Shown here one piece after another: positions 35,858 to 46,018 of a stretch of DNA of 64,000 nt (its first letter is position 1; each line of letters opens with the position of its first letter). Made by a program: the position numbers and the translations under genes. The DNA is taken from assembly GCF_014203715.1 (NCBI RefSeq), contig NZ_JACHJP010000002.1:124001-188000 (forward strand), written 5' to 3'. A model generated the notes under the pieces. It was given only the letters and a program-made list of their open reading frames with translations, did not search any database and was not told the DNA's origin. This stretch comes from Streptosporangium saharense. GTDB lineage: Bacteria > Actinomycetota > Actinomycetes > Streptosporangiales > Streptosporangiaceae.

Positions 35858-36083
35858 GCCTCACTCCCGGGAAGAGATCAATCATGTCGTCGGGGAAAGC
35901 AATCAGTGTCTCATTCGCGGGGATGCGGTCGCGTCCGGCGGCGGCGAGCAGTTCGGCTTCCAGCTCGGGGTCCTCCACCCGGTATCCCTGCATGTAGACG
36001 AGACGCTTCTCCTCGTCCACCCACAGCGTGGGGGACTCCCCGTCCGGTGAGGCGTCCCACTTTCCGACGTACCTGATGCCCAT
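35829..36083 (-). CDS. Small acidic hypothetical protein, cassette start
   Basis: An 84-residue acidic protein beginning MGIRYVGKWDASPDGESPTL. Relatives stand directly upstream of DUF6879 genes. No known domain; it is compact and may act like the DUF397 partners of WhiJ-type regulators. ATG 36083 follows an AAGGAGGT ribosome site (plus-strand reading ACCTCCTT just upstream). The preceding 110 bp separate it from the dppF-like gene and presumably hold its promoter. Confidence 0.72.
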   Translation of the reverse strand: MGIRYVGKWDASPDGESPTLWVDEEKRLVYMQGYRVEDPELEAELLAAAGRDRIPANETLIAFPDDMIDLFPGVRRDDSGPQSG

Positions 36084-36193
36084 GAAGACCTCCTTGACGG
36101 AAGTGTGCACAAGAACGCAGTGCACGGACCTGGTCACACAGATGTGAGCTTGGAGGGGGAGGACAAGATCGTCAAGCGGTTCACACGAATGGG

Positions 36194-37186
36194 TCAGCCG
36201 TTGCTCGAAGGGAGAGGTTGTCTGACGCAGGCGACCGGGTGGCCGGTGCCTCGGTCGGTCAGCTCGGGGGGATGCTCGGCGCAGGTGTCCAGGGCGTACG
36301 GGCAGCGGGAGCGGAACGCGCAGCCGCTCGGTGGCCGCAGCGGGCTCGGTGGGTCGCCGCGCAGGATGATCCGTTCGCCCCGGTGGTGCGGGTCGGGCAC
36401 CGGGGCCGCCGCCAGCAGGGCGCGGGTGTAGGGGTGCGCGGGCCGTTCGAAGATCTCCGAGGTCGTGCCGGTCTCCACGACCTTTCCGAGATACATGACC
36501 GCGACGCGGTGCGAGATGTGCCGTACGACGGCCAGGTCGTGCGCGATGAAGACGTAGGCCAGCCCGAACTCGCGTTGCAGCTGCCGCAGCAGGTTGATGA
36601 CCTGGGCCTGGATCGACACGTCCAGCGCGGAGACCGGTTCGTCGCACACCAGGACGTCGGGGCGGAGCGCGAGCGCGCGGGCGATGCCGATGCGCTGGCG
36701 CTGCCCCCCGGAGAACTGGTGCGGGTAGCGGTCGATGTGCTCGGGGTTGAGACCCACGGTCCGCAGCAGCTCCCGTACCCGGCCTCGCCGGTCGTCGGGC
36801 GCCGCGTCACGGTGCACCGCGAACGGCTCGGCGATGATCTGGCCGACCGTCATCCGGGGGTCCAGTGACGAGTAGGGGTCCTGGAAGACGATCTGCACCT
36901 GGCGCCGCAGGTCACGCAGCCGCCGCCCGTCGAGCGCCGCGATGTCGACGCCCCGGTAGCGGATGTGGCCGCCGGTCGGCCGCTCAAGCCGGATGAGCAG
37001 CTTCGCGAGCGTCGACTTGCCGCACCCGGACTCGCCGACGATCCCCAGCGTCTCCCCGGCCCTGAGCTGGAACGACACGCCGTCGACGGCCTTGACCACC
37101 CCGGCCTGCCGCTTGACGAGGTGGCCTCGCCGTACCGGATAGTGCTTGGTCAGTTCTTCGACCCTCAGCAGTTCCTCGCCGGTCAC
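36194..37186 (-). CDS. Oligopeptide ABC transporter ATPase, DppF type
   Basis: A 330-residue ATPase with the DppF/OppF start ([20 protein letters not shown]), Walker A GESGCGKS near residue 53, Q-loop [11 protein letters not shown], signature FSGGQRQR and DEPVSALD. The C-terminal oligopeptide-type cysteine segment is present ([14 protein letters not shown]). It is the second ATPase of the right-hand importer, while the first is fused to a permease at 38172. GTG 37186 overlaps the stop of the preceding desuccinylase gene (GTGA). Last gene of a seven-gene operon starting at 45838. Confidence 0.92.
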   Translation of the reverse strand: MTGEELLRVEELTKHYPVRRGHLVKRQAGVVKAVDGVSFQLRAGETLGIVGESGCGKSTLAKLLIRLERPTGGHIRYRGVDIAALDGRRLRDLRRQVQIVFQDPYSSLDPRMTVGQIIAEPFAVHRDAAPDDRRGRVRELLRTVGLNPEHIDRYPHQFSGGQRQRIGIARALALRPDVLVCDEPVSALDVSIQAQVINLLRQLQREFGLAYVFIAHDLAVVRHISHRVAVMYLGKVVETGTTSEIFERPAHPYTRALLAAAPVPDPHHRGERIILRGDPPSPLRPPSGCAFRSRCPYALDTCAEHPPELTDRGTGHPVACVRQPLPSSNG

Positions 37187-38172
37187 GACGCCTCCTTCCT
37201 GGGCCTGCCGATGACGAACCCGAAGTTGTGGGGGTGCACCAGGTGTGCTCGGGGCACCGAGAGCAGGATGCCGTCGCCGGGGGAGCGGTACTCCTCGATG
37301 ACCGTCAGCTCGACCGGGGACAGCAGCCTGCCCAGCGGTTCGCCCTCGGTGGTCGGGGTCAGCAGCCGCTCTGCGGTGATCTCGGGGACCAGCATGCCGC
37401 CGTGGCCTGGCCGAAGGTCCCAGGCGACCTCGACCTCGGTGACCGGGCGGGGCTCGACGGGCTCGTCGATCATGCCCAGGTGCCCCATCACGCGGCGTAC
37501 GCCCTCGACGTTGCGGGCCAGCCACTCCTCCTCGTGCCGCGCCCCGAAGCCGAGCCCGCCGACCTCGATCCCAATGGCCGGGACACCCGCCGCGCTCGCC
37601 GCGTCGAACACCGAGTTCGGATAGGCGCTCGCCGCGTCCTCCCCCTGGATGTACGGCATGCCGAAGGCGACGGCCAGTTCACGGCACCCGGCCGACAGCG
37701 GTCCGGTCGCGTCGTAGAGCACGACTCCCCAGGTCGAGCCCCACGGCCCCGGATGGAAGTCGAGCAGGTGGGTGGAGCGCCGTACGACCTGCTCGACGAG
37801 CACGTGACCTGTGCGGCCGGTGATCGACGCGGTGTCCCGCAGGATCGCCTTGTTCATGTTGACGAAGCCGACCTGCTGGATGTCCACCGAGTAGCGGCTC
37901 GCGGTCCGCAGCGCGTAGGGGTTGGCGGCGGGCACGACGACCAGGGTGCCGCGCAACCTCGCGGGGTCGACGCCCTCCAGCACGGCGCGCAGCACGCCGT
38001 GGGAGAACCACTCGTTCCCGTGGACCCCGGACAGCAGCGTCAGCGTCGGCCCGTCCTCGACGCCGGTGACGACGTGGGCGTGGAGGACGACCTCGGAGCC
38101 GTCGAGGTCGGTCAGCACCGGCCAGCGGAGCAGTTCACGACGGCCCGGGGTGCCGCGGAGGGGGGAGGGCAT
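37183..38172 (-). CDS. Succinylglutamate desuccinylase/aspartoacylase family (M14-type)
   Basis: A 329-residue zinc hydrolase of the AstE/AspA family. The first metal motif is GVHGNEW (His51, Glu54), and the third ligand is probably His in [10 protein letters not shown]. The catalytic-Glu region is [17 protein letters not shown]. Family members remove succinyl or acetyl groups from N-acyl amino acids. Located between ABC genes, with start and stop overlaps on both sides, so it is made with the importer. It could deacylate incoming N-acyl amino acids or peptides, or provide a second desuccinylase for the NSAR route nearby. ATG 38172. Confidence 0.82.
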   Translation of the reverse strand: MPSPLRGTPGRRELLRWPVLTDLDGSEVVLHAHVVTGVEDGPTLTLLSGVHGNEWFSHGVLRAVLEGVDPARLRGTLVVVPAANPYALRTASRYSVDIQQVGFVNMNKAILRDTASITGRTGHVLVEQVVRRSTHLLDFHPGPWGSTWGVVLYDATGPLSAGCRELAVAFGMPYIQGEDAASAYPNSVFDAASAAGVPAIGIEVGGLGFGARHEEEWLARNVEGVRRVMGHLGMIDEPVEPRPVTEVEVAWDLRPGHGGMLVPEITAERLLTPTTEGEPLGRLLSPVELTVIEEYRSPGDGILLSVPRAHLVHPHNFGFVIGRPRKEAS

Positions 38173-40091
38173 CAGCGCGGTGTCCTTTCTACGGTCAGGT
38201 GCAGGCAGGCGGCCAGGTGTCCGTCGGAGACCTGGCGCAGGCCGGGCTCGCTCTCGTCGCACTCGGCGGTACGGCGCGCGCAGCGGGGCGCGAACGCGCA
38301 GCCGGACGGCAGCGCGGTCATCGTCGGAGGCGAGCCGGGGATGGCCCACAGCTCCTCGTCGGCCGGCCGGTCAAGGCGCGGGACCGACTCCAGCAGGCCA
38401 CGGGTGTACGGCATGGCGGGACTGTCGAAGACGTCGGCGGCGGTGCCGGTCTCCACCAGGCGGCCCGCGTACATCACCGCGATCCGGTCCGCGACCTCGG
38501 CCACGATGCCCAGGTCATGGGTGATGAGCAGGATCGCCGCCCCGGTCCTTTCCCGTACGGCCCGCAGCGCGGCGAGCACCTGGGCCTGCACGGTCACGTC
38601 GAGAGCGGTGGTCGGCTCGTCGGCGATGATGAGGTCCGGGTCGTTGGCGATGGCCATGGCGATCACCACCCGCTGGCGCATCCCGCCGGAGAACTGGTGC
38701 GGGTAGTCGCGCAGCCGGTTGCGGGCGTCGGGCACGCCGACGACGTCCAGGAGTTCGGCGGCCCGATCGCGGGCGGCGGCCCAGGAGCCTCCCTGGTGGA
38801 CCCGGACGGCCTCGGCCACCTGGTCGCCGATCGTGTGCACCGGGCTGAGCGAGGACATCGGGTCCTGGAACACCATCGCGACGCGCCGCCCGCGCAGGCG
38901 CCGGTAGCGCGGCTCGGCCAGCCCGACGAGTTCCTGCCCGTCCAGGCGGACGGAGCCGCTGACCGTCGCGGCGGGCGGCAGCAGCCCCATGATCGCGGCG
39001 GCGGTGACCGACTTGCCGGACCCGGACTCCCCGACCAGCCCGACGACCTCGCCCCGCCGCAGGTCAAGGTCCAGGTGGCGTACGGCGGGCACGTCGTCGC
39101 CGGGGGCGGCGAAGACCACCCGCAGGTCCCGGACGGACAGCAGCACGTCGCCGGGGATCACGCCGGTGCGTTCGACCGGCTTGGCCAGGTAGCGGCGCCT
39201 GCGCGGTCCCCTCGTCTGGGCCGGGTCGAGCGCGTCCCGCAGGCCGTCCCCGATGAAGTTGATCGACAGGGCGATGAGCAGGATGACCACGCCGGGGGAG
39301 TAGAACAGCCAGGGCCGGGTGCCCACCGCGGACTGGGCGTTGGCGACGAGCAGGCCGAGCGAGGTGTCCGGGGGCTGGACGCCGAAGCCGATGAACGACA
39401 GCGCGGTCTCGGCGAGGATCGCGCTGGCGACCAGGATCGTCACCGACACGATGATCGGCCCCGCGATGTTGGGCAGGATGTGCGAGACCATGATCCGGGT
39501 GTTGGAGGCGCCGAGCGCGCGGGCCGCGGCGACGAACTCGCGTTCCCGCAGGCCGAGCACGACGCCCCGCACGACCCTGGCGACCGTGGTCCACATCAGG
39601 GCGGCGAGCACCGCGGCGATGAGGAACCAGCCGCTCTTGCCGGCGAAGTTGTGCCCGAGCACGGCGGCGACCGCGATCGTCGGGACGGTGAGGAAGAGGT
39701 CCACGACCCGCATCAGCAGCGCGTCGGTCTTGCCCCGGTGGAATCCGGCGACGACGCCGGTCACCGTACCGATGAGGGCGGCGCCCAGGGCCACGCTCAG
39801 CGCGATGAGCAGCGACTGCTGGGTGCCGCGCATCACCTGGGCCAGCAGGTCGTGGCCGAGGGAGTCGGTGCCGAGCGGGTGGGCGGCCGACGGAGGGCGG
39901 GAGTTGTCCGGGGTGATCTCGTCGTACCCGTAGTGCCACAGCAGCGGCCCGACGAAGGCGAACAGCGCCACGAGCGTGAGGACGGCGAGCGCGGCGACGG
40001 CGAGCCTGTGCCGCAGGAACCGGGTGGCGACGGTGCGCCACTGGCCCGGCTCGGCGCCGGTCACGGGGGCCGGTGAGGAGTCAGCGGACAT
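38172..40091 (-). CDS. Fused ABC permease-ATPase (DppC-DppD in one chain)
   Basis: A 639-residue protein. Residues 1-290 are a DppC permease ([35 protein letters not shown] loop [20 protein letters not shown]). Residues 315-639 are a DppD ATPase with Walker A GESGSGKS at 354-361, signature [16 protein letters not shown] and cysteines [14 protein letters not shown]. The linker ([20 protein letters not shown]) is short and basic. Joining pore subunit and ATPase in one chain is unusual for this class, where they are normally separate. No frame change is seen at the junction, so it is a true fusion. It overlaps the DppB gene by 11 bp. Confidence 0.9.
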   Translation of the reverse strand: MSADSSPAPVTGAEPGQWRTVATRFLRHRLAVAALAVLTLVALFAFVGPLLWHYGYDEITPDNSRPPSAAHPLGTDSLGHDLLAQVMRGTQQSLLIALSVALGAALIGTVTGVVAGFHRGKTDALLMRVVDLFLTVPTIAVAAVLGHNFAGKSGWFLIAAVLAALMWTTVARVVRGVVLGLREREFVAAARALGASNTRIMVSHILPNIAGPIIVSVTILVASAILAETALSFIGFGVQPPDTSLGLLVANAQSAVGTRPWLFYSPGVVILLIALSINFIGDGLRDALDPAQTRGPRRRRYLAKPVERTGVIPGDVLLSVRDLRVVFAAPGDDVPAVRHLDLDLRRGEVVGLVGESGSGKSVTAAAIMGLLPPAATVSGSVRLDGQELVGLAEPRYRRLRGRRVAMVFQDPMSSLSPVHTIGDQVAEAVRVHQGGSWAAARDRAAELLDVVGVPDARNRLRDYPHQFSGGMRQRVVIAMAIANDPDLIIADEPTTALDVTVQAQVLAALRAVRERTGAAILLITHDLGIVAEVADRIAVMYAGRLVETGTAADVFDSPAMPYTRGLLESVPRLDRPADEELWAIPGSPPTMTALPSGCAFAPRCARRTAECDESEPGLRQVSDGHLAACLHLTVERTPR

Positions 40092-41070
40092 GACGGATCC
40101 TCGGGTCGAGGGCGGCGTACAGGATGTCGGCCACCAGGTTGAACACCATCACCGCCAGCGCCGCGACGAGCAGCCAGGCCATCACGGCGTTGACGTCCCG
40201 CGCGTTGATGGACGACAGCAGGTAGTCGCCCATGCCCCGCCACTGGAAGACCGTCTCGGTGATCACCGCCCCGGCGAAGACCGCGGTGAAGTCCAGCGCG
40301 ATGACCGTGATCAGCGGGGTGAGGGCGGTGCGCAGCGCGTACTTGCGCAGCACCGTGCGCCGGGGCAGCCCCTTGGCGGTGGCCAGCCTGACGTAGTCGC
40401 TGTTGAGGACCTCCAGCATGGACGAGCGCTGGAAGCGGCTCCACACCGCGAAGTGGATCAGCACCAGGGTGACGGTCGGCAGGATCATGTGCCCGGCGAC
40501 GTCGGCGAGCTGCGCCAGGAACGTCGGCGGGGGCGGCACCGACCTGTCGCCGATCATGTAGAAGGTCTCCGTGCCGGTCGCCCGGTTGAACTGGATGCCG
40601 CCCTGCTTGAGCAGGATCGCCAGCCAGAACGACGGCATCGCCAGGAACAGGAAACCGGCGGAGGTGAACAGGTAGTCCAGCCAGGAGTACTGGCGGACCG
40701 CGCTGACGACCCCGACCAGGATCGCCAGCACGGCCGCGACCAGCATCGCGACGAGCACGAAGCGCATGGTCACACCCAGGCGCGTGCCGATCTCCACGGC
40801 GATGGAGGCGTTACGGTTGACCGAGGGGCCGAAGTCGCCCCGCACGACCCCGGTCAGCCAGTCCCCGTACCGTTCGAGCACGGGCTGGTCGAGGCCGAGC
40901 CGTACCTCCTCCGCGGTGATCGTCTCCGGTGGAACCGGCGGTTGACGCTCCCGCAGCTCGGTCAGCGGGTCACCCGACCCGGCGACCGTGAGGAAGATGA
41001 GGAACGTCGACACGAGCAGCACCGGGACGGCGACCAGCAGCCGCCTCAGGGCGAAGCCCAGGATCTCCAT
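40081..41070 (-). CDS. Peptide ABC transporter permease, DppB type
   Basis: A 329-residue permease with six helices: MEILGFALRRLLVAVPVLLV at the N-terminus, the DppB periplasmic loop (LDQPVLERYGDWLTGVVRGD) and EAA loop YVRLATAKGLPRRTVLRKYA. It has an extra loop of about 25 residues around 175-200 (GGIQFNRATGTETFYMIGDR). Partner of the fused DppC-DppD protein. ATG 41070 is followed closely by the binding-protein gene upstream (26 bp). Function: peptide import in the right-hand operon. Confidence 0.92.
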   Translation of the reverse strand: MEILGFALRRLLVAVPVLLVSTFLIFLTVAGSGDPLTELRERQPPVPPETITAEEVRLGLDQPVLERYGDWLTGVVRGDFGPSVNRNASIAVEIGTRLGVTMRFVLVAMLVAAVLAILVGVVSAVRQYSWLDYLFTSAGFLFLAMPSFWLAILLKQGGIQFNRATGTETFYMIGDRSVPPPPTFLAQLADVAGHMILPTVTLVLIHFAVWSRFQRSSMLEVLNSDYVRLATAKGLPRRTVLRKYALRTALTPLITVIALDFTAVFAGAVITETVFQWRGMGDYLLSSINARDVNAVMAWLLVAALAVMVFNLVADILYAALDPRIRHVR

Positions 41071-41096
41071 GGGGAATCCTCCGTGCCCGTCGTCCG

Positions 41097-42587
41097 TCAG
41101 TCCTCGCCGCCGGCGATCCTGCGGATGCGGCCCCAGTGCCAGAACGGGACCCGGAAGTCGATCTGGTCGGCCCATCCGAAGAACGCGTCGCTGCGCAGCA
41201 GGTAGATGCAGTACCAGAAGAGCGGGACCACGCTGACGTCGCGCGCCCACACCTCCTGCAGGTGCCGGTAGTGGGCGATCCGCTCCCGCCGGTCGACGGT
41301 CGCCCTGGCGGCGGCGTAGCAGGCGTCGGCCTCCGGGTTCGACAGCCTCAGGTGGTTGCGCTGCCCACCGGTGGCCAGTCTGCTGGCGGTGATGTCCGGG
41401 TCGGGCATCATGTTGCCGCCGCTGATGGTCAGGTCGAAGTCGCCCTCCCCGGAGACCTGGCGGCTCCACGTCTCGGAGTCGAGGCCGCTGTGCTCGACGT
41501 GGATGCCGACCGCGGCGAGGTCCTCCGCGACGCTGGCCGCCAGACCTCCGTGGCCGTCGAAGGTGGCCATGTAGTAGAGCCGCAGCGACATCCGCAGGCC
41601 GTCCGCGTCGCGCGGGTATCCCGCCTCGTCGAGCAGCTTCTCCGCCTGGGCGGCGTCGTGACCGACCGCGGTCACGTCCTCGGCGACGGCGAAGCTGCTG
41701 CCGGGGAAGAAGTTCGCCCACGGCTCCGACCAGCCGGGCTCGGCGAAGCGGCGCAGCCGTTCCCGATCGACCGCGTGGGCCAGCGCCAGCCGCAGCCGGT
41801 GGTCTGACCACCGTTCCTGGCGGTAGTTGAAGCCGAGCAGCGCGACGCCGGGGCCGCGCTCCCGGTAGACCTCGGCGTGCTTCGCGCCCTCGGCCAGCGG
41901 CAGCCGCTTCATCGTCAGCACGTCCTGCGGCGCGTAGTGCGCCCGGCCGTCGGCGATCATCCGGACGCACTCGTCGAGGTCGGGCTCGACGAGCAGGGTG
42001 ACCCGGTCAACACCCGCGGGCGGCCCCCAGTAGCCGTCCCACCTCTCCAGGACGATGCGTTCGCCGGGGACGTGCTCGGCGAAGCGGAACGGCCCTGAGC
42101 CGACGGGCCGCTGGTTGCAGGGGTTGTCGGCCCAGTCGGTGCCCTCGTACAGGTGCTTGGGCAGCACGTGGGTCGCGGCGAAGTTGCCAAGCTGGGTGAG
42201 GAACGCGGCGTTCGGCTCCTCCAGGACGTACTCGACAAGGTGCTCGTCGAGCACCGTGATGTCCGCGATGCCGTGCAGGAACGAGGCGGCGTGGTAGCCG
42301 TTGGCCAGCGCGGTCAGGTGGGTGTAGGCGACGTCGTGCGCGGTGACCGGACGGCCGTCGTGCCAGCGGGCGTGCCGGTTGAGCTGGAACCGCCAGCGCC
42401 GCCCGCCGTCCAGGCACTCCCAGTGCTCGGCCAGGTCCGGGTAGGACGCCGCGCCGCCGACCTCGGTGACGATCAGGCGGCTGTAGATGTTGTTGGCGAC
42501 GAAGTAGCCCGCGCCTCCGACAACGTTGCGGTACGACTCGTTGATCTCGGTCGCGTCCACGGGTACGACGACGATGTACTCGTCCAA
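41097..42587 (-). CDS. Family-5 solute-binding protein without signal peptide (paralogue 1)
   Basis: A 496-residue protein covering the full family-5 binding fold (SYPDLAEHWECLDGGRRWRF, RHARWHDGRPVTAHDVAYTH, QRPVGSGPFRFAEHVPGERI). The N-terminus is MDEYIVVVPVDATEINESYR: no charged-hydrophobic leader, no lipobox, and no usable in-frame extension upstream. It starts with TTG 42587 after AAAAGGGA. It is a tandem paralogue of the next gene, with long identical blocks. As written it should stay in the cytoplasm, which is unexpected for an importer component. Either it works inside the cell or it is exported by another route. Confidence 0.87.
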   Translation of the reverse strand: MDEYIVVVPVDATEINESYRNVVGGAGYFVANNIYSRLIVTEVGGAASYPDLAEHWECLDGGRRWRFQLNRHARWHDGRPVTAHDVAYTHLTALANGYHAASFLHGIADITVLDEHLVEYVLEEPNAAFLTQLGNFAATHVLPKHLYEGTDWADNPCNQRPVGSGPFRFAEHVPGERIVLERWDGYWGPPAGVDRVTLLVEPDLDECVRMIADGRAHYAPQDVLTMKRLPLAEGAKHAEVYRERGPGVALLGFNYRQERWSDHRLRLALAHAVDRERLRRFAEPGWSEPWANFFPGSSFAVAEDVTAVGHDAAQAEKLLDEAGYPRDADGLRMSLRLYYMATFDGHGGLAASVAEDLAAVGIHVEHSGLDSETWSRQVSGEGDFDLTISGGNMMPDPDITASRLATGGQRNHLRLSNPEADACYAAARATVDRRERIAHYRHLQEVWARDVSVVPLFWYCIYLLRSDAFFGWADQIDFRVPFWHWGRIRRIAGGED

Positions 42588-42651
42588 GTCCCTTTTCCTC
42601 TCCTTCTTGTTCTTCGTGAGAACGCCTGGATCTCAGGCGGGAAACGGGTGG

Positions 42652-44136
42652 TCAGGGGGTGGGGCGGATGCGGCCCCAGTGCCAGAACGGGACCCGGAAG
42701 CCGATCTGGTCGGGCCAGCCGAAGAAGTCGTCGCTGCGCAGGTAGTAGGCCGCATACCAGAACAGCGGCACCCAGTCCACGTTGCGCGCCCAGACCCGCT
42801 GCAGCTCCCGGTAGTGCTCGCCACGCCGTACCTGATCGACGGTCGCGCGGGCGGCGGCGTAGCAGGCGTCGGCCTCGGGGTCGGACAGGCGGGTGTGGTT
42901 GCGGCCGCCACCGGTCTCGAACCGGCTTGCGGTGATCTCCGGGTCCGGGATCATGTTGCCGCCGCTGATCGACAGGTCGAAGTCCGCCTCCCCGGCCACC
43001 TCGCGTGACCAGGTGGGGGAGTCGAGTCCGGCGACCTCGACCTCAACGCCGACCGCGCGCAGGTTCTCGGCGAGCGCGGCGGCGATGCCCGCGTGCCCGG
43101 TGAAGGTCTTCATGTAGACCAGCCGCAGTGGCGTATCGGTGAGACCGCTCTCGCGCAGCAGCCGGGCGGCGAGCTCCGGGTCGAAGCCGGGCGCGGTCGC
43201 GTCGTCGGCGTGGGCCCAGCCGACGCTGCGCGGCAGATAGTGCGCGTACGGCTCCGACCAGCCGGGGTCGGCGAGCGGCTCAAGCGCGCGCCGGTCAACC
43301 GCGTGCGCGATCCCGGCCCGGGCCCGCCGGTCGTTCCAGCGCTTCCTGGTGTGGTTGAAGCCGAGCACCGCGATGCCGGGACCCCGCTTGCGCCACAGCG
43401 AGGCGGCCGTCGCGCCCTCGGCCAGGTGCAGCCTGGGGAAGGTGAGCACGTCCTGGACCAGGTAGTGCGCCCGGCCGTCGGCAACCTTGCGTACCGCCTC
43501 GTCGAGGTCGGGCTCGATGTCGAGCACCACCCGGTCGATCCTGGGCGGCGGCCCCCAGTAGTCCTTCCAGGCTTCGAGGACGACGCGTTCGCCGGGGACG
43601 TGCTCGGCGAAACGGAACGGTCCAGAGCCGACCGGCCGCTGGTTGTAGGGGTTGATCGCCCAGTCGGTGCCCTCGTAGAGGTGTTTGGGCAGCACGTGGG
43701 CGAAGACCAGGTTCCCGAGCTGGGCGAGGAACCCGGCGTTCGGCCTGCGCAGCACGTACCGCAGCGTGTGGTCGTCGATCACCTCGATGTCCTGGACGTC
43801 GTGCAGGAACGAGGCGGCGTGGTAGCCGTTGGCCAGCGCGGTCAGGTGGGTGTAGGCCACGTCGTGCGCGGTGACGGGCTGTCCGTCGTGCCAGCGGGCG
43901 TGCCGGTTGAGCTGGAAGCGCAGGGTTCTGGCGTCCGGCGCCATCTCCCAGTGTTCGGCCAGGTCGGGGTAGGCGGCGGGGGAGCCGGTGTCGTAGACGA
44001 CCAGGCGGCTGTAGACGTTGTTGGCGACGAAGTAGCCCGCGGATCCGACGAAGTTGCGGTAGACCTCGTTGAACTCGACGGCCGGGGCCGGGACCTCGAC
44101 GACGAAGTCCACGCTCCGCTGACGGTCAGCCGCCAT
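42652..44136 (-). CDS. Family-5 solute-binding protein without signal peptide (paralogue 2)
   Basis: A 494-residue paralogue of the preceding-coordinate gene; shared blocks include AHDVAYTHLTALANGYHAAS and QRPVGSGPFRFAEHVPGER. The start ATG 44136 gives MAADRQRSVDFVVEVPAPAV, which has no signal peptide. The 5' end overlaps the lipoprotein gene stop by 11 bp, so a hidden leader is unlikely. The ligand-pocket region differs from paralogue 1 in several short segments (for example ETGGGRNHTRL against ATGGQRNHLRL), so the two may bind different peptides. It arose by tandem duplication within the operon. Confidence 0.87.
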   Translation of the reverse strand: MAADRQRSVDFVVEVPAPAVEFNEVYRNFVGSAGYFVANNVYSRLVVYDTGSPAAYPDLAEHWEMAPDARTLRFQLNRHARWHDGQPVTAHDVAYTHLTALANGYHAASFLHDVQDIEVIDDHTLRYVLRRPNAGFLAQLGNLVFAHVLPKHLYEGTDWAINPYNQRPVGSGPFRFAEHVPGERVVLEAWKDYWGPPPRIDRVVLDIEPDLDEAVRKVADGRAHYLVQDVLTFPRLHLAEGATAASLWRKRGPGIAVLGFNHTRKRWNDRRARAGIAHAVDRRALEPLADPGWSEPYAHYLPRSVGWAHADDATAPGFDPELAARLLRESGLTDTPLRLVYMKTFTGHAGIAAALAENLRAVGVEVEVAGLDSPTWSREVAGEADFDLSISGGNMIPDPEITASRFETGGGRNHTRLSDPEADACYAAARATVDQVRRGEHYRELQRVWARNVDWVPLFWYAAYYLRSDDFFGWPDQIGFRVPFWHWGRIRPTP

Positions 44137-45838
44137 TCTTGACACCCCACTCCTGGGCGTTGTAGCTGGTGCCGAAGCGGGTGGGGTTGACCCGGACATT
44201 GCCCAGGTCGTTGCGGTAGGCCAGCAGGGTCGGCGTCTGGTACAGCGGCAGCGTCACGGCCTTGTCGCTGATGCGCTCGTCCACCTTGTTCAGCAGCTCC
44301 ACGACCTGCTTGGGGTCGAGCGTCTCGGCGGCGTCGGAGAGCCAGCCGTCGAGTTCGGAGTCCTTGTATCCGGTGTGGGTGCCCTTGGAGCCGAACACGG
44401 ACTGGGCAGTGGCGGTGGGGATGACGTCGAGGTTGGTGCCGAAGACGATCAGGTCGAAGTCGCCGGTGTTGACCGTGGTGCCGAGGCTGTCGGTCTCCTG
44501 GAGTTGGAGGGTGATGCCGAGCTGCTTGAGCTGGTTCTGCACGAGCACCGAGGTGTCCAGCCGCATCTGGTTGCCCTTGCTGTAGCGCATCCGCAGCGTG
44601 GGCACCGGCTTGCCCTTGGGGTCGGTGAGCCCGTCGTTCCCGATCGTGTATCCGGCGTCGGTGAGGATCTTCTTCGCGGCGTCGACCTGGCCGCCGCCCA
44701 GGCCCTTGCCGGTGACGTTGTCCGTGTAGGCGTCGACGCCCTCAAGCTTCTGGCCCGGCATGAAGTTGCGGTTGCCCAGCGGCTTGGTGTCGGCGGAGAA
44801 CTGCCCGATGGTCTTGTCGATGACCGCCTGCCGGTCCACGGCCGTGAAGATCGCTCGGCGCAGCGCCTGGTCGGACAGGGCCGGGTGCGCGGTGTTGACG
44901 TCCAGGTGTTCGTAGAGCAGGCCGGAGGCCATCATCGTGGTGACGTTGCCGATGCCCCTGAGCTGCTCGACGAGGTCGAGGGTCGGGCGCGGCACCACGA
45001 CCTGGATCTCGTTGTTGGCCATGGCCGTCACGGCCTGCCGCTCGTCGGTGAGAATCCTGAAGATGAGCTGGTCCAGCCGTGGGCCCTCGCCGTACCACGT
45101 GGGGTTCTTCTTCATGGTCACCGACTGGTTCGGCACGTGCTGCTCGATGAGGTACGGCCCGCCCGACCAGGTGGGCACGGTGGTGGTGAAGTAGTCGTTG
45201 AACGAGGCGGCCAGGTCGCCGTGCTTGGCGGCGACGTGGGCCGGGAGCAGGTAGGGGAACATCAGCCGCCACGGCTGGTAGGTCTTCTTGAACGTGACGG
45301 TGACGGTCCTGCCGTCGCCACCGGTGACCGAGGCCACCTGGTCGTATCCCGCGGTGGTCGCGGGCTGACAGGTCGGGCACTGCTTGGGGTCCTGGACCTG
45401 CCAGGTGTACTTGAAGTCGTCGGCGGTGATCGGCGTGCCGTCCGACCAGGTCGCCTCGGGGCGGATCGTGTACTCGACGGTCTGCGGCGACTCCTTGACG
45501 ACCTTGGCGTCCAGCAGCAGCGCGTCGTTCTTGGCCATCGTGAAGTCCGGCATGGAGATCATCGCGTGCGGCAGGACGGGGTTGAGGATCTGCCGGTAGC
45601 CGAAGACGTCGCCGGTCGCGTGCAGGATGTTCCAGTTCTTGACGTCCACGTCGACCGAGTAGGTGACCGTTCCGCCGTCGCGCACCTCGGACTTGTTGGC
45701 GTCGAGCTGCCCGGCCTGCATGCCCGTCGCCACGGTCTGGCCGTCGCCGGTTCCCTCGGTGGTGCCGCATCCGGCGAGCACGGCGACCGCCGCCAGGGCC
45801 GCGCCGTACCTGATCCGTGCACCTTTGATCCGCGTCAT
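44126..45838 (-). CDS. Peptide-binding lipoprotein of the right-hand operon (family 5)
   Basis: A 570-residue solute-binding protein with a clear lipoprotein signal (MTRIKGARIRYGAALAAVAV, then LAGC with the lipidated Cys near residue 24). Conserved family segment: ATWSDGTPITADDFKYTWQV near residue 115. It is only distantly related to the two signal-less paralogues that follow. It is the first gene of the operon, and the probable outer receptor. Start ATG 45838; 180 bp of regulatory DNA with GTAC repeats separates it from the divergent MocR-like regulator. Confidence 0.92.
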   Translation of the reverse strand: MTRIKGARIRYGAALAAVAVLAGCGTTEGTGDGQTVATGMQAGQLDANKSEVRDGGTVTYSVDVDVKNWNILHATGDVFGYRQILNPVLPHAMISMPDFTMAKNDALLLDAKVVKESPQTVEYTIRPEATWSDGTPITADDFKYTWQVQDPKQCPTCQPATTAGYDQVASVTGGDGRTVTVTFKKTYQPWRLMFPYLLPAHVAAKHGDLAASFNDYFTTTVPTWSGGPYLIEQHVPNQSVTMKKNPTWYGEGPRLDQLIFRILTDERQAVTAMANNEIQVVVPRPTLDLVEQLRGIGNVTTMMASGLLYEHLDVNTAHPALSDQALRRAIFTAVDRQAVIDKTIGQFSADTKPLGNRNFMPGQKLEGVDAYTDNVTGKGLGGGQVDAAKKILTDAGYTIGNDGLTDPKGKPVPTLRMRYSKGNQMRLDTSVLVQNQLKQLGITLQLQETDSLGTTVNTGDFDLIVFGTNLDVIPTATAQSVFGSKGTHTGYKDSELDGWLSDAAETLDPKQVVELLNKVDERISDKAVTLPLYQTPTLLAYRNDLGNVRVNPTRFGTSYNAQEWGVKNGG

Positions 45839-45936
45839 CGCGCTCTCCCTCGTGCGCCGCGCCGGCAGAGATCGCCGGCCTGTGCCGGGTACTGGCCACC
45901 GTGGGGGGTGGGGCCAACCCGGAGTAAGCTCGGACC

Positions 45937-45984
45937 GTACGGAACGTACACACAGCACGTCAATGCACTTATGTACACGTACAT
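45937..45984. promoter_or_regulatory. GTAC repeats between the peptide operon and the MocR-like gene
   Basis: Two inverted pairs lie in the shared promoter region: GTACG-N3-CGTAC (45937-45949) and ATGTAC-N2-GTACAT (45971-45984). This gives four GTAC half-sites in 48 bp. They are the best candidates for binding sites of the divergent GntR/MocR-type protein controlling both directions. Confidence 0.55.
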
Positions 45985-46018
45985 ATACGCAAACGGTCCG
46001 ATCCGAAACGGAGGGAGC

